A stretch of DNA of 64,000 nucleotides, taken from the NCBI GenBank assembly GCA_030549335.1, contig CM060189.1, positions 49,632,917 to 49,696,916 of the forward strand, given 5' to 3'. Positions 1 through 13,975 of this stretch are shown piece after piece. Numbering within the stretch: the stretch's first letter is position 1; each line of letters starts with the position of its first letter. Made by a program: the position numbers and the translations under genes. A model generated the notes under the pieces. That model had not been told where the DNA came from and searched no databases. It worked only from the letters and a program-made list of their open reading frames with translations. Source of the stretch: Pontederia crassipes. Taxonomy: Eukaryota; Streptophyta; Magnoliopsida; Commelinales; Pontederiaceae.

Positions 1-2480
1 CCAGGATCCTATTTGTAATATTCCTATCTCAATCACATATGATTAAATGTGTTAATATTATATTATGTGATGATTTTGTGACATGATATATATGTCAAAG
101 CGGAAGGTCCAATTCAAGTGTTAGAAAACAACAGTCACAAATATCCTAAAATGGATACTTATGATCAGACAACGATATAATATGTACACACATACAAGAT
201 TGTGCATTCATATATACATGATTGGTGCATTAATGTGTTTTCCTTATATGAGACATGATGTGTTATTTTTGATATGACATGTAATCGTATGTGTTTTGGA
301 TCGGATCACCTAATGAAAGTATGTATTGATTATAAATTATTGTTATATCTTATACACTGAAATAAATTTTTAAACACTATCAAGTGCAAAAAAATAATGT
401 TTAGTCTTGTTTATGAGTTTTTGACTGAGATGTTATTTGCTTATATTATCACTCTCAATATTTTTCATATCGGTAGATCATTCTATGGTCGTGCTTGGTG
501 ATCTCCTCTATCTAGGTTGGAAGCACTTACGATGAGAGGCTTGTATGCAACTTAAGTCTTTTTAGTCCTTAGAGAAAAGTTTTATTGTAATATGTGATAT
601 CAGTTTTGTATTAACAAATAGTGTCTAATGTTTACTTAATGTTATATTATCCTGTTGTATGAACTAAATGTCTTAATTATTATATTTTCTAAATGATTAT
701 AGCACTCTTCCATAAACTATTCATGATTTTAGGTAATAAATCGTGGCCTACAAGTTAAGCCAAGGTTTAAATTGATCGTGACACTATTTATAATGATTGA
801 GTACTTCATAATCCTTCACTAATCCAATAGATATTTGTTAAATAACTATAACTAATATTAGAATTAGTACTTTAACCTTTTTTTAATCCTCCTCTATTTA
901 TCCTTTCATTTTATCTCTTTTAAAACTTCATTATTCCTTTATTTTTCTAAATTTTGGAATTAAATAATTACTTATTAACATTGTCTCTTAATTTTCAGAA
1001 TAAAAAATAAAAAAATATTATTTTATTTTTTCCCAAAATTTTAGAATTAAAAAACTCATTCAAAACTCATCGAGAGTCCTTAATATTATAAATTTATTAT
1101 TAGATTTAATTTCAAATTTTGAATCCATAACCTAACTCCTATCAAAGTTCATATTTCAACTAATATTTAGATTTTCTTCTTTTTCTATCTCTTATCTAAC
1201 TATACTTTCAGATTTTTAGCAACTTTAATTGTCCCTAATAAATATTAAATTTTTTTATTTATTAAAACAATAAATAAGTATTTATGTTCTTTTAATTGGT
1301 TGAATATTCTGGTTATTATATACACATAATCCACCATTAACTAAAGTGCATAAAAATAGCATATTGTTTTCTAAATAAAAGTGAAAAGTCTTTCTAAGAT
1401 AAATGGAGTTAAAAATACCATTTTTAATAAAGTAAATAACCCAACATGAGGGATAACGAAGTAAAAATGAATTAATACAATGAATGTTAATGTCAAAGAT
1501 GATTCGATCTAAATCCTTAATCATAATGATAGATCATTCCTTATTATGATTATTTCTCATACGTATTAAATAATTTGTAGCTAATGGGAGATTGTCTCAT
1601 ATTTAAATTAGTTTAAAATTTGAATATATTAAAATAAAATATCTTATATTTATGATAATTAATTTAAATGATAAAAAGATCATAAATTCCTACTTTTTGA
1701 AGAAAACAATTAGTATTAAATATTCTAAACAGATAAAAGAAAAAAAATTAAAAACAGTCCAATGATCCAACTCGACTCACCTCTACCGAACTAAATTTGA
1801 TCGGATCGAATTAGGCTTTAATTCAGATTAGAATCAAATATGAGTTTGAATTGGATCATCCTCAGTCCCCAAATACTCATAATTTCTCCTTTTCCATGGC
1901 CCTCATGTATAAAATGATTCCTACAATTCAAATCCAACATAAAAATCTCTCCAATTATCAGCCCCAAATATTTTTTTTCATATTCATACTTTATAGAGGT
2001 GGCAGATAATAAATTGTCATATATGGCGGGTCCGGCCCAATATTTAAGGCCCAATATGGGCCTTCTAAGCCTATTAAGGTTTCAATGCAGAATTATTGTG
2101 ATTAAGCATTTGTCATCTAATAAAACAACTACAATCCACCTGTAAATTGTTTCAAACTACTTGTATTATTTATAATTTAAAGTAAAAGAATGATTCATTG
2201 TTTATGAGGAGGCTCCAGATAATGATATTGATTATAACCAGTTCATGATGAATAATTAACTATCATACTATCTTATAGTCAATGTAAAACTCACAATATA
2301 ACAAATTAGATACTTTTCAAGAGTCACGTAGATAACATTACTTTAACTTCAAGTTGACTTTGACTTTTAAATGAACTCGGAAAAAATATATAAATAAAAC
2401 GAAAGCTATGCAATAATAAAGGACTAGATCATTCATAAATAACTATTACAATTCTTGTCTCATTAAAAGTCAAAAGACTC
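1..2480. other. AT-rich intergenic DNA, no gene seen
   Basis: Short spurious reading frames only, in AT-rich sequence with no recognisable protein similarity. The one structured spot is a cluster of GGCCCA/TGGGCC motifs at 2034-2062, listed separately. Confidence 0.6.
2034..2062. promoter_or_regulatory. Cluster of site II (GGCCCA/TGGGCC) motifs
   Basis: Three copies of the plant site II core lie within 29 bases: GGCCCA at 2034 and 2048, TGGGCC at 2057. Such clusters bind TCP factors in promoters of growth and ribosomal-protein genes. I see no gene starting on either side, so this may be a promoter relic or chance. Confidence 0.3.
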
Positions 2481-2690
2481 GGGTGTTTCGTTGAAGAATC
2501 TAGTTTCCCAGATTAAGAACATAATGGACAAGAATAAATTAACTAAATGTTCTTACTTTTTCCTTTTTTCACTCTTGACAAGAAATATAAAAAATGATGT
2601 TTGACCAAAAAATTTTATTTCTTATAGTGTTTGGTTCCTATTATTGGAACAAATTTTTGTTCTTGTCATTATCCTCATACCAAACACCCC
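2481..2690. mobile_element. MITE-like element with GGGTGTTT ends
   Basis: The left end reads GGGTGTTTCGTTG and the right end, on the opposite strand, GGGGTGTTTGGTATG; sequences such as ACAAGAA recur in inverted order inside. Length is about 210 bp. Plant Tourist-like and hAT-like MITEs often begin this way. No clean target duplication was found, so the superfamily is open. Confidence 0.4.
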
Positions 2691-2725
2691 ATAGAGTATA
2701 CCCATCCCATGCACAAGTGCTCTGT

Positions 2726-3150
2726 CACTATAAGAAATATGTTGAATAGCGACTCAATTTAGCATCTCAAAATAGGCGACGCTAACTCGACGTCAATGGT
2801 GATGAAACAATTACACTGTAGTGTCGATAAAAAAAAGATGCTAATTATCTCTCAATTACCTAAATTAGAGTCGCTTTCACATTATAACATGTCAACACCA
2901 ATTAGGCGCCTTATAGACAATACCTTGACACATTAGTGCACGCGCAGACATCAAAATGCGCACTAAACAATAGTGTTACGTTGACGTCGACAAAATGTGA
3001 CGCTAAAATGACTTAAGGCATCGTGTTATTGTCACCAATGTGGCGCTAAAGTTTTGCGCCACAAGCTTTTGTGACGCCAATTGGAAGCTAACATGGCACT
3101 AAAATAGTTGTGCGGCTAATGTGACCCTAACGTGGTGCCATTATTTCCGA
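2726..3150 (+). mobile_element. CACTA-type transposon terminus (left end)
   Basis: A CACTATAAGAAAT terminus at 2726 is followed by about 420 bases rich in short motifs such as GTGACGCTAA, GGCGACGCTAA and GTGGCGC in both orientations. This is the subterminal-repeat organisation of En/Spm (CACTA) elements. The opposite end was not found, so this is a fragment or part of a longer element whose far end I cannot place. Confidence 0.5.
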
Positions 3151-3266
3151 AGTATGTATATATACAACCTATACTAAACTTTAATTAATAAATTATTAAA
3201 TTTTAATTATAATTGTATCTATAAAATTATACGAATAAAAATATACATCTATGTATGTATATACAA

Positions 3267-3269
3267 ATG

Positions 3270-3301
<32 letters not shown>
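3267..3301. repeat. (CA)n/(TA)n microsatellite
   Basis: A short run of CA repeats passes directly into a run of TA repeats. Similar TA-rich tracts recur to about 3570. Confidence 0.8.
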
Positions 3302-3302
<1 letters not shown>

Positions 3303-3654
3303 TGATTTAAGTAGGTAGCTAATGTGAATTTGACACACACACACTAGATAAACATGTATCATATCCCACACACATATGATTTTCTTTTGATCATGCAATT
3401 AAGAATATGTAATTAATACATATATAGAAAAAATGAATAAATATGGTTTTCTTTTGATTTTCTAAGTAGTTAGATTAGAAAAATGAACAAATATATACAT
3501 ATATAGAAAGAAAGAACGTTAATTTAATTATGCTTTATATATATGCATATATATATATATATATATTGATATAATTAGGTAATTTAAATTTATATACATA
3601 TTTATTAACATTATGTATAACATACATTTAATTAATAAACCTACATGTATATGT

Positions 3655-6600
3655 ATATATTGATATAATTAGATAAGTGCACTAATCATTCAAGTAATAA
3701 AGTAATGAGTAAAAATCGTTCCTACGAGGACGAGTAATAATGATTAACTTATTTTACTTGTTAAGTGAGAGAAGATGATACATTTGGGTTTTTTGAAAAT
3801 AAAGGATAAATGAATAAATGTTTACTGAATTTAAAAGTTTAGAATTGATTAATATGATTTCTCTTGATTTACACCACCATCACATACCCAATGACCTCTC
3901 TCTTCTCATCCTCTCCCTCATCTACATGTGTTTTCTCTTCTCTCTTTGTGCGTCATTCTTCCATCTCGAAGTGTGTGCGAGTTTCATGTCATCCAACAAA
4001 CCATGGGAATCACATGAAAGTTGGGAACATCAAGTTATAATGAAAAATTAGGTGTGGATATCGAGAAAGACCACTACGAAATTGAAGTTTAAGGTAGAAC
4101 AAAAATAAAGGCATGTAAGATATTGAATTCACTTTCATACTATTTCTTAATAAGTTAATTACAATAAGAAAGTCTAATTGCATGCCTAAAGTTGTCCTTC
4201 GATTCGTAAACAGTCCTACAGGTTCTGCCAGATGAACTACTTTTTAGATTATGAAGTTTCAACCAAAGTTGAAGAAAATAACACTAGAACTCCACATCAT
4301 TGGAACTCAACTCGTGTTGCCATAGTCTAGATTGTGATCTTATATCAAATCGTAAGGGGCTCACAAAAAGGCCATAAGATAATAAAATATTCTTTTAAAA
4401 GATAAAAATATGTTGTTAACTCTGTCGCACTCAAATCTTAAATGATATTTCACTAAGTTATAATCAATTTTGAAACCAAATTATATTAAAATGTAATAAA
4501 AGGAAGAAAATATAATAATTTTTTATCTAAGTTAATTATTATCATCATCATGAATATACTTTTACCAGTATTTAAATAATTATATTAATCATATGAGATC
4601 GGATAATATCATAAGATCGTGTAACCAAAAATTAGGATATTATACATAAAATCTTGAAGATAACATTGAAATCATTTAGGGTAGTAAAATCGTAAGATCT
4701 TAAAATTTATTTAGATTTTGACCATCTTGACCTCGAGTTCTACGGTCACATCACCTGTCCAATATCGATGACACAAAATCTTACCTAGTTTCCTTATCAA
4801 CCAAAATGAAATTCACAAGCGTTCAGTGTTTTGCTGCGACAAGCCCAAGATATTTCCTAATAGAAGCACAACGTTTTTTCATAACACACACAATTTGAGC
4901 CACCTCAAAATTTGTAGTGGGTTTTGAGGATTATCAATGATAGGTCATAAACTATAAGCTGACCCAAATCCTTATGAAACTCAACACGAGATTTGAAGCT
5001 ACTCGACTTGGATTTGATCTTATCCTGACCAAGTTTCGCTAATTGCTCTTGATTTATTACCCTATGATTTGGTACATGATTAAGTAACTTTTTTATCATT
5101 GTACTTGATTATGCAAAATTGAAGTTTACAAAGGTAGTCAACTAGGTTACATAAAAGTCGTAACACACAAGTTCACCGTGTGAAATGATTGTAAAAGATA
5201 AAGATAAAGTTAACATTAAAGTTAAAGTATAGGTTAAAGAAAACCACACTTCACAACTGGCATATAACCCTTACGTGTTATTGGGTCAAAAATATTTTTC
5301 TAGTCTTGGCTTGATCTACTAATGATCGAAAGATACATGAAAGTGACATGATAATTTTTAATAAAAAAATTAAAGAGCTCCCGTAGGATAACATACCAAA
5401 GTTTCTTAGTTCATTGTGGCCATAGTAAAAGATGTGGTTCAATTGCTGGGTAAAATGATGTAGCAAAATAAAATCTACTTGCAAGTTCATAATTGCTCTA
5501 AATATGAGTAAAGATTTTGAACTCACTGGGAATAGTTATTAATTAGTTATCTAAACTCCTAAGGTAATAAAGAATAAAAATATGGTTTTAAAAGTAAATT
5601 TTTAATTAAGAAATAAAATACAAATATGGTGATATATAATAATATGGTGATAAATTTTAAGCCTTAGAATGATAACAAATTAAGAATAAACATGCAAAAC
5701 ATAATAGCCTTATATGATAGATTGGAGTATCCTAATTTATTAATCTAGCATTATGAAATAACAGTCTCCATAAACTGACATTCCCTCAATAATAATATTA
5801 CATTTAACTATCGTAAATTGAAATGAGTTGAAGTCTCGACAAATTGACATCTCATCAATTCACATAAAATTAAGACACATAAAATTGAAATGTCTACATT
5901 ATTAATCACTCCATAAACGTTTATATTACATGACCTCATTAATTCAATTCATGACATAGTATTTATTGAACTCATGTCAATTGATAATTTTAAATAAAAT
6001 TGATTAATTTGTATCATGAATTATGAAATTATTCACTCTATAAATTAGTATAGATCAACTCAAAAGTTCAATTAACTAACTGATAGGTCTAAGCATAATT
6101 AATAATTTATCAAAGAAAGTTAAAATAATCAAAATAGGATTCACAAAGATTCGTTTAATTAAACATCTCTAGAATAAAATAGTCTAATAACAAATGGAGT
6201 TCATCGTAGAATTATGAAGAGACTTAGTAATAAGAAGAATAAAAACTTTAATTAGAACTTGAACACACTCATGGTATAATAAATTATAGAGGAACAAGTC
6301 TTGAATAAGAACATTAGCCGCCACAGCTTCTTTAGCCATTGGTGGCAGCCTCTCTCCTCCTTGTCATGGCCTGCGGCAATTTATGACTCCACAACAAAAA
6401 ACCTATGCCTTTATATTATGATTTGTGGGGATGACTTTGGATTTCTTTTTATATGCACAACCTAGGTTTGTTGCTTATCACAAGATGGCTAGAAAATCAT
6501 CTTCATTGTGATAAGAGATTGAATTTAGTACAATAAACTTCGTCACAACTTCATTTCTCGACCAATTAGAAGATGACACGTAAGATAAATATGTCATTCT

Positions 6601-7151
6601 TGTTATAACTTCAATTTAGATTCTCATGGTCAAACTTTATGCTCATCATGATTTAGCCCCATCAAATGAAATATTGACATGTGTTCAAACGACATCAAAA
6701 TGTCCTTTGTAGTCAAGATAAATGGCATAACAATTTGCATCTTTTATGTGGCGACAACTGAATAGTCATGACTTGTCATATGTGTTATCATGGATTATCA
6801 CTTCTTATCGGGACTTGCAAAATGAACATGACAAGTAACTTCTAATGTCGTAACTTCAAATATGAAATTGTGGGGATAAGTATGGAGTTGCCATAACTTC
6901 AAATGTGATTTGTCATGACAAGTTTGGAGTTGCCATATTAGCTGCGAAGCAAAGATAAATTCGTTGGGTATTGATAAATTTAAATCTTTTTACATCCAAT
7001 TCAATAATTGACACAAATAATAGTTAGAGTGAGATAGATCATCAACCCAAGAATTTAACGACGAACTTAATGCAAATCAATGCATGCCATGGTCAAATTA
7101 TTAAAAAAATAATTAAAATATAATAATAAGTGTTAGATTTTGCATGCATCA
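3655..7151. mobile_element. Old LTR-like block related to the LTRs at 30.8 and 38.8 kb
   Basis: The left part (AAGTGCACTAATCATTCAAG near 3675) resembles the start of the LTR at 38809. The right end (TTTTGCATGCATCA, 7138-7151) resembles the LTR ends at 32632 and 57359, including an inner TGCATGC motif. It is therefore read as a solo-LTR-like fossil of the same Tat-like Ty3/gypsy family, probably with other DNA inserted. No primer site, polypurine tract or coding domain was recognised. It is broken and old; the outer limits are approximate. Confidence 0.35.
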
Positions 7152-8097
7152 ATAACTCACCTAAGAAGAAAGATGAATTGTGTAAGACGAAGAAGAAGTT
7201 TAGTAAAGAAAACATTTGTTACTTATTATGTGATTCACTTGGTTATTTGTCAAATTGCTAACCTTTTATGATTATTTGTAAAGTATGATTTGCTTTTATT
7301 AAGAAATCATATTCATATATATATTATTTTACATGTATTCATGAAAAATTATTTATTTATATTTAAATCTCATAGGTTAGTAATCATTAATTCGGGAAGA
7401 AGGTGCGTGGATGTTCGTGTTGATGTTAAGTTACACATAGGACCAACTCATTGGGAAACTCTAATTTGTATTATGATTTAATATTTATTGAGTATTAGTT
7501 AGCTTTTGTAAGACTAATGGGAAAATATGTTATATAATTTTTTCACTTTATTACTATAAAGATAGTTTTTTATAATTTTCATTGTGATGTTGATTGATCA
7601 AAATATTAGAAGGATTATTTGTAGGTAGCGTCAGCCCTAAAAGGAGCCTAAATATCACATAGCAGGAGGATGAATTTTAGGACCATTAGATCATGCCATG
7701 ATGATTTTATTTTATAAAAGGATTGCACTCTTTATATGAAACTCTTTTTTATTGCATCACTCTTTCGATTGGAGATTCATATATGAGTAAACCATTTTAA
7801 ATCAAATCATATGGATAATAATGATAGAATGACCATAACAACAATCCTATTATTCGAATATTGTAAAAGAACAAGTCACTTCATAGTAAATTAGATAACT
7901 TATAATGATTGATAGATCATATGGATAAAATTTAAATCAAAACAATCATATTCACTTAGCATGTGGATCGGATACATGATCATGAAAATCATCTACACAG
8001 TCGCGACTTCAGTCATAAGTCATGACACGTAAGTCGATATATCTTATGAGTAACATAAGGAACATCAATTTGGACAAGGGCTCTCTTGGGCACAGAA

Positions 8098-8232
8098 TTG
8101 GGTTGTGTTCAATAAAATCAGTCTATTTCATTGTGGAAAATTTGAATCCCACCTCGTAGACTTTTCTCGGAACTCTCGATTGTGTTCAATAAAATCAGGT
8201 TGTGTCATCGTGAAAAATTTGAACCCTTGTTG
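8098..8232 (+). repeat. Tandem duplication, unit about 80 bp
   Basis: A unit containing TTGTGTTCAATAAAATCAG and AAAATTTGAA is present twice in direct orientation with moderate divergence. No coding function is seen. Confidence 0.5.
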
Positions 8233-9179
8233 ACATGAACTTAAGTTCTACCAAGGTAAACCCAGGTTAGTGATTCATAATTTTTTTTGTAATTTTTTGA
8301 GGTTGCTACACATGATATTAATAGAAAAACATGGATATAAACTTATTAAGGAACTCATATCAATTTGAGAATCCACCAAACATAGCCTTCCTTGAAAACT
8401 CTTGGAATTTTTCATTTTCGTCGTTTTTCTTTAGCTTTCTCCCCTTGTGCAACCCATCCTTTCTGTCGAATAAAAAAATGGATAAGAGCGAGAGGGAGAG
8501 GTTCGTTCGAGCATAAGGGTGATGGAGAGAGATGATAAATGTTTTAAATAGGTTTTAGAATTTTTAATGCTTGGGTTTGAAATTGATTAGGACTTATTAG
8601 TTGATTAGAAATTTGAGAATTGTATTACAATGAGATTTTCAATTATAATCAGATTAGAAACATTATTTCCTAAAATTATCTTCTTTATCAATATGTCTAT
8701 GTATTACTTTGAGTAGAGCCATAACAAAAGATGCCAGGGAACATTTTGCGACGAACACTTGGGAGCTTAACTACAATTCAAGATAGACTAATGCATACAT
8801 CAATAATCGATATTATCATTGTTTTAACTTGTAAAATTGTATGTGTGAAATGGAGGTGCAATGATTAAACTTATAGAGTGTTTCTTATGATGCATATCAA
8901 AATTTGTCTTAGCATCATAGATATAGTCAGGGATGGACATAAGACAAAATGTTAGGAGGGAAATTTTTAAAAAAAGAAGCATAAGAGGAATTGAACCCAT
9001 AACCACCCCTTAATTAACTCTAAATCATTACAACCATTAATTGATATGCGAACCAGTTAATTGGAGACATTAATGAATATGCCACACACACAAACTTCAT
9101 ATTTTGTTTTCTTTTCTTTTCCTTTTCAATGAGTAAAGAGGCAAAGCTCATGCTTTCTTTTCTTTTCTACTTTTAAGGT

Positions 9180-9480
9180 GGATTCTCTCGGCCGGTAACT
9201 CTTATGATTGAGAATCTATATCAGTAAATAAGCATAATACCTTTATTCCTCACTTGAGTTCTGAGAAGGGTTTTAGACGTTAAGAAGATTCATGATTGAT
9301 ATAATGATTGTAAGTTATTTCACACGCTTTTTTGTGGTCGAGACACTAATGTTCAGGACTACTAGCATCCGACTAATTCGGTGTTCGAGCAAAGGCTATA
9401 TGGATAAATCTTGGTCAAAGTAATGACTCTGCGAATCAAACTTGGGATTACGTGCCAACCATCCTTAGTTATTTCACATG
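9180..9480 (-). repeat. Possible tRNA-derived SINE remnant
   Basis: On the minus strand GGATGGTTGGCACGTAATCC is followed by AAGTTTGATTC, close to a polymerase III B box. It then continues into a stretch containing GCTCGAACACCGAATTAGTC. The layout is SINE-like, but no A box or target duplication was confirmed. Confidence 0.3.
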
Positions 9481-9596
9481 CTACAGTATCAATTATTTTT
9501 CTTTTTGTATTTCATTGTCAATTTACTTTCATAATTATAACTGCTAGAATATAAAAAATGAAAAAAATAGACTTCATGTGCTTTATATCAATGGTG

Positions 9597-12500
9597 TAAA
9601 ATCTGGACTAGACATCGACTCGAAAAACTTTCGAGTCAAGTTGGACCGCTTCAACCCGAATAGTCGAACTGAACGATAATAAAATAATGTAAAAATATAT
9701 TTAACTAAATTACTTATGAATATATACATATATATAATTAATATTATTACACATATCAAAGTATATGATATTGTTAATAGTTTTTAATAGATAAAGGAAC
9801 AGATTAGGGCAAAGCAAACTCGAGATTGGGTCTGGGTAGCCCGGACTTGGCCTGATTTTTGTCGGGTCAAAATTTTTTCGAATCGGTACCGTCGTGTTCC
9901 TGGTCTCAGTCTCAACTGATACTAAGACTGGGACGGACCTGGCCAATCAAGAATTAAACTGAGTTCTGGCTGGGAATGAATAAAACATTGAAATCATGAT
10001 TTCAAGAGAGCATAATGATTATTTTTAAACAAGTAGCTACTAAACATAATCATAAATTCATCAAATCATCAAGAAGTTAATATCATATCAAGATAACATG
10101 AAGTTTGAGGTTGAAAATTTGAAGTTTGAGTTTGAGGATGAAATTCTAAAGGCTTCTCATTTATAGAACTAAATACAAACTATGCCTTAAAACGAGTAAT
10201 TATATTATTACCTTGTTGACAATTCAACTTGCCCATAGCATTTGTCATTTGTCATCTGCCCCATATAGTATCATACTATTGAGTATGCAACACCACTAAA
10301 GGATAAATAATATCAAGTAATATTCTAATAAGGATAAATAATATCAAGCAAAATTATGAAAGAAACTAAAGAAGCATTAAAGTTACCATAATTCCTAAGT
10401 ATTTAAGAACTACACACCTCTTCCCCTTACCAATGATTGCTGTGAGGAGTCAACTAATAATTCAAACTATAGATTGTAGAAAATCTAAAATTTAGTATAC
10501 AACTCAAAGAAATCTAGTCAACAAACAACCTAAAATATAAAAGGCATAAAGCAGTTCACTAATCTTGGACATAGCATCCGAATGAAATAACATAGTGTCA
10601 ATGACAGTCCTAGCAGCCAAGCACACTACTACTTACAAAGCAGGCATTTAGGGGAAGAAAATGGAATAAAAAGGACAATTGCCAGCCCTTGAAACAGAAG
10701 AGGCCACAAAACTTTTCAACCCAAGATCAAATGGTAACAAGACACATTGTAGAGGAGTGAAAGTTTTAGGAAATGAATACCATGTCACAAGTTTTAGGAA
10801 AGTTTTAACCAAAAAATAAACATGACATCTTAACATCTACCCAAAAGTACTATAACAACATTAATATGACATCTCCAAGTTCATTAAACATCCTAGAAAC
10901 ATAAATTACAATGGCTCATTGTCCACAATTTTAAACATGTAGAAATGTTAATATGGCATCTCCAAGACGAGCAAAGTTGGCATTGGATGATCTCTAGGCT
11001 TGCAAATAGAAAGAAAGAAAGTAGTCATATTCTATCATTCTAAAAAGGATATCAACAAGAAAGAAATAATGTGATAGATGTATTTACATTTTACTTGAGT
11101 GCAACAAAAATACATTAATTCACCATAATAATCCCAACTCATCAAATCAGGTTGCAATGATCACAATAATGACATATAAGAAATGTATATTATAAAAAAG
11201 GTCAAAGTTCTTATATTCACAGTTGATTGTCTATTATCATTTGATCCAATGTTGAATTTGAGGGTCCAACTTGAGTACTCCCGATAGCTTCTACATAAGT
11301 GTCCAAAATTCCATAATTAAATAACATGAATAACAATATAAGTAAAGAGTTACATAATATTACAATAGAATAATGTAATTTTAGCCTATAATTATATTGT
11401 TTGGGATCTCAAATTGATCAAAATCTTTCAACTTTAAAATGTGGTGATGATAGTCAACTTTGTGTACAAATGAGAGCTTCTACCATTGTTGGTGATAAAG
11501 AACTCTTAAAAAAATTAAGAATGCATTCTCCAGTGCTAAAAACATACTTCGAAGAACTGTAAAGATTGGAATGGCCGAGACATCAGGTGCCATTAAAGAA
11601 AGCATTACATACTTTGTGGAATTGACCTTCCATTGATTTAGGATATTAAAATCCCCTCTCACATGGTTCCATCAAATGCCTCTTAATTTCATATTTGTTA
11701 GTAGTACTTTTGCAATATACTCCATTGATGAATCCTTGTTGTCTTCTCATAGACATTTACATTTTTTACCCCAGTTATAGATATGGTATTCTCCACTTGA
11801 TCGAATTGAATCGTTATTAACTTCCTGTGCATAATAGTCTATCTTGAATCTATGTAACAACCATAGTAGCTATGGTTGAATCATAAAGATTTTTATAATT
11901 TCATTCTAACACAACCAACTTTGTATCTAGGAACTAATACAACAATAATAAATATCAATGGGTTAATGTTTTCTGGTTTTTCCCAATACTTATCATATTT
12001 AGATCTCATGTTGCAAGCCATTATGCGCAAGTACGCGTCATGACCATTTCTCCATTTTATAATTTGAGAATGAATGGAAACAATCTTATGAAAGCAAGCC
12101 CAAGATGTCACAAATGACGAGCTAGATAAGTTACGTGTTGCATCATAAAATATTTTCCGAAAACATCACAAAATTTTGAGCATTTTCTCAATATTCTTGA
12201 ATCTAAGTTCTAAGCATTTTGAGTACTTAAACTAGGACTTTCTACAACTCTCAAAGCTTCTTCACAATTTTCATAGTTATATGAACGAGGGACCAATTGT
12301 TTTGCCGCTCCATGTAAGCTTTGTGCCAACATCTTTTGGTCCTTCACTTCACTTCTATATGGGAACTTCTTGCATTTTCTTAAATGCTTAAAGAAGTTCC
12401 ATGCTTGTTATGGAAGCAAAGTCATTTTTACAATATTTGTACCTTGCTCTAGGTTCATGATCTAAAGTAAACTTTTCAAAATGATTTCAAGCTTCGGATT

Positions 12501-13975
12501 TATTTTTTCTAGGCTTATTCTTAACTACTTCTATTTGATTGGAAGTATTAGTAGTTACTTATATAGGTTTTGATTAGATTGTGTAGACTCGATGACGATG
12601 TCATCCGAAATATGATTAGACCGAATGTCAGTCATTCCATTATCCTCCACTCATAAAATTTGTATGTTAACTTTGACAAAAAAATGCACATATAATTAAG
12701 AAATACATGAAATTCAAAGCATAGCAAAATGTAAGGCACAACTCGGTTCGTGAGGCACAACTACTGCCATTATGTAACATAATGAAGTTAAATGGCACAT
12801 CTAAAAGTACACAATCAAGGATACAATAACATCCAAAAAATAGATGATCAATGTGATACAACTAATATTCGGGACAAATAAAAAAACTATCGGAACTTCT
12901 CTATTCCTTTCTTCTATAATCTTTATAATCTTCTTTAACTATAAAGAATAGAGCAAAAAGTTACTATCATTAATTCATTATTATCTCAGAAGCACTCAAG
13001 CAAGCAATTATTACTGATCACCAGGGAAATCTATTGTAATTATATATAAAACCTAAAACAAAGAGCAAATGTTTATGGTTACTTTGCACAACATTGTTCT
13101 CATAGTCTTGCACAATAATAATTAGATAGAAATGCAATTATGCAAATCTAGATGACATATATGGATCACAGCTTTAGAAGCAATTGATGCCAAAAGACAA
13201 AAGAAAGAGGAGGAGATCGGGCGGCTGGCAGCGGTCCGACATACAACGTACCTCATAAGTCAAAAATGAGAAGTCAAGTGTGAATTCGTCGACGTTTCCT
13301 GCATATCGAGCATACATGGAGCAAGAAATCGACTAGAGGAGCAAAACAATGCTAAATAGGAAAAGCATGGATTCATAAGTCGGAACTAATCAAAGTAAAT
13401 AGTAACAACAAATTAGAGGGAAAGCAAGGGGATAATCGATAGCTGCCTGCCGCCCACAATGACTTAGCAACAAGTGACCTCGGAGCCTACATATGAATAA
13501 TCAATCATAGGACTGAGGAAGAGGGAGAGGGAGAGTCGTGAGAAAAAAGAACCTTGCTAGTGCTTGGTGTCCTCGCGCAGAGGGAGAGAAAACTTGTCAA
13601 GGACTCAAGTTGGTGGCAACAGGCTGGCAGCAGCAGGGCGACGATGACAACAATTGTGGCAACAACAACACCAATACATACCAACACATAAGGAATTAGG
13701 GATTTTTCGATTCACAAGTTAAGGGGTTAGAGGTCGGACACTAGTCATGATTATTATATTTAAATTAAAAAACATATTTAAAAAATGATTTACCCAAGTC
13801 GGATTGCGGGTCGAGTTTTTAGGGTGTGAACCTGATCCTGACTCGGAACCCATCGAGTATTCATCTGACTAGACTCAATCCCGGATTGAATCAAACCTTA
13901 CCCGAGCCGAGTATTTTTCTCGGCTGACGGGGTTGTGGTCCGAGTCGATCGGATCGATCCGGATCGTGCCTAGCC
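9597..13975 (-). mobile_element. Decayed hAT transposon
   Basis: The right end, read inward on the minus strand, begins TAGGGCTAGGCACGATCCGG, a common plant hAT terminus, and is followed by subterminal CCGAGTCGATCGG-type motifs. Similar CCGAC/GACCC-rich subterminal sequence lies at 9597-9960. A degenerate hAT transposase lies between them on the minus strand. The left tip is uncertain and no 8-bp target duplication could be matched, so the left limit is approximate. Confidence 0.55.
11430..12520 (-). pseudogene. hAT transposase pseudogene (BED finger, core fragment, dimerisation domain)
   Basis: Three hAT landmarks appear in order on the minus strand. Near 12500-12380 is a BED zinc-finger-like stretch with EPRARYKYCKNDFAS and a later LRKCK. 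At 12170-11893 is the conserved core ending MRSKYDKYWEKPENINPLIF followed by VPRYK, where intact relatives have LDPRYK. At 11660-11430 is the C-terminal dimerisation region FNILNQWKVNSTKY...SLMAPDVSAIPI. After AIPI the reading shifts frame, and the SAFSTGG-like and SSLSPTMVEALIC segment continues in another frame. At about 1.1 kb it is far shorter than the usual 2 kb gene, so much of the catalytic RNase-H-like region is missing. It is not functional. Family assignment is confident from motif order. Confidence 0.8.

Larger units (their letters stand above)
7152..9596. other. AT-rich intergenic DNA, no gene seen
   Basis: No convincing reading frame. It contains a short local duplication (8098-8232) and a possible SINE remnant (about 9180-9480), listed separately. 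Confidence 0.55.
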
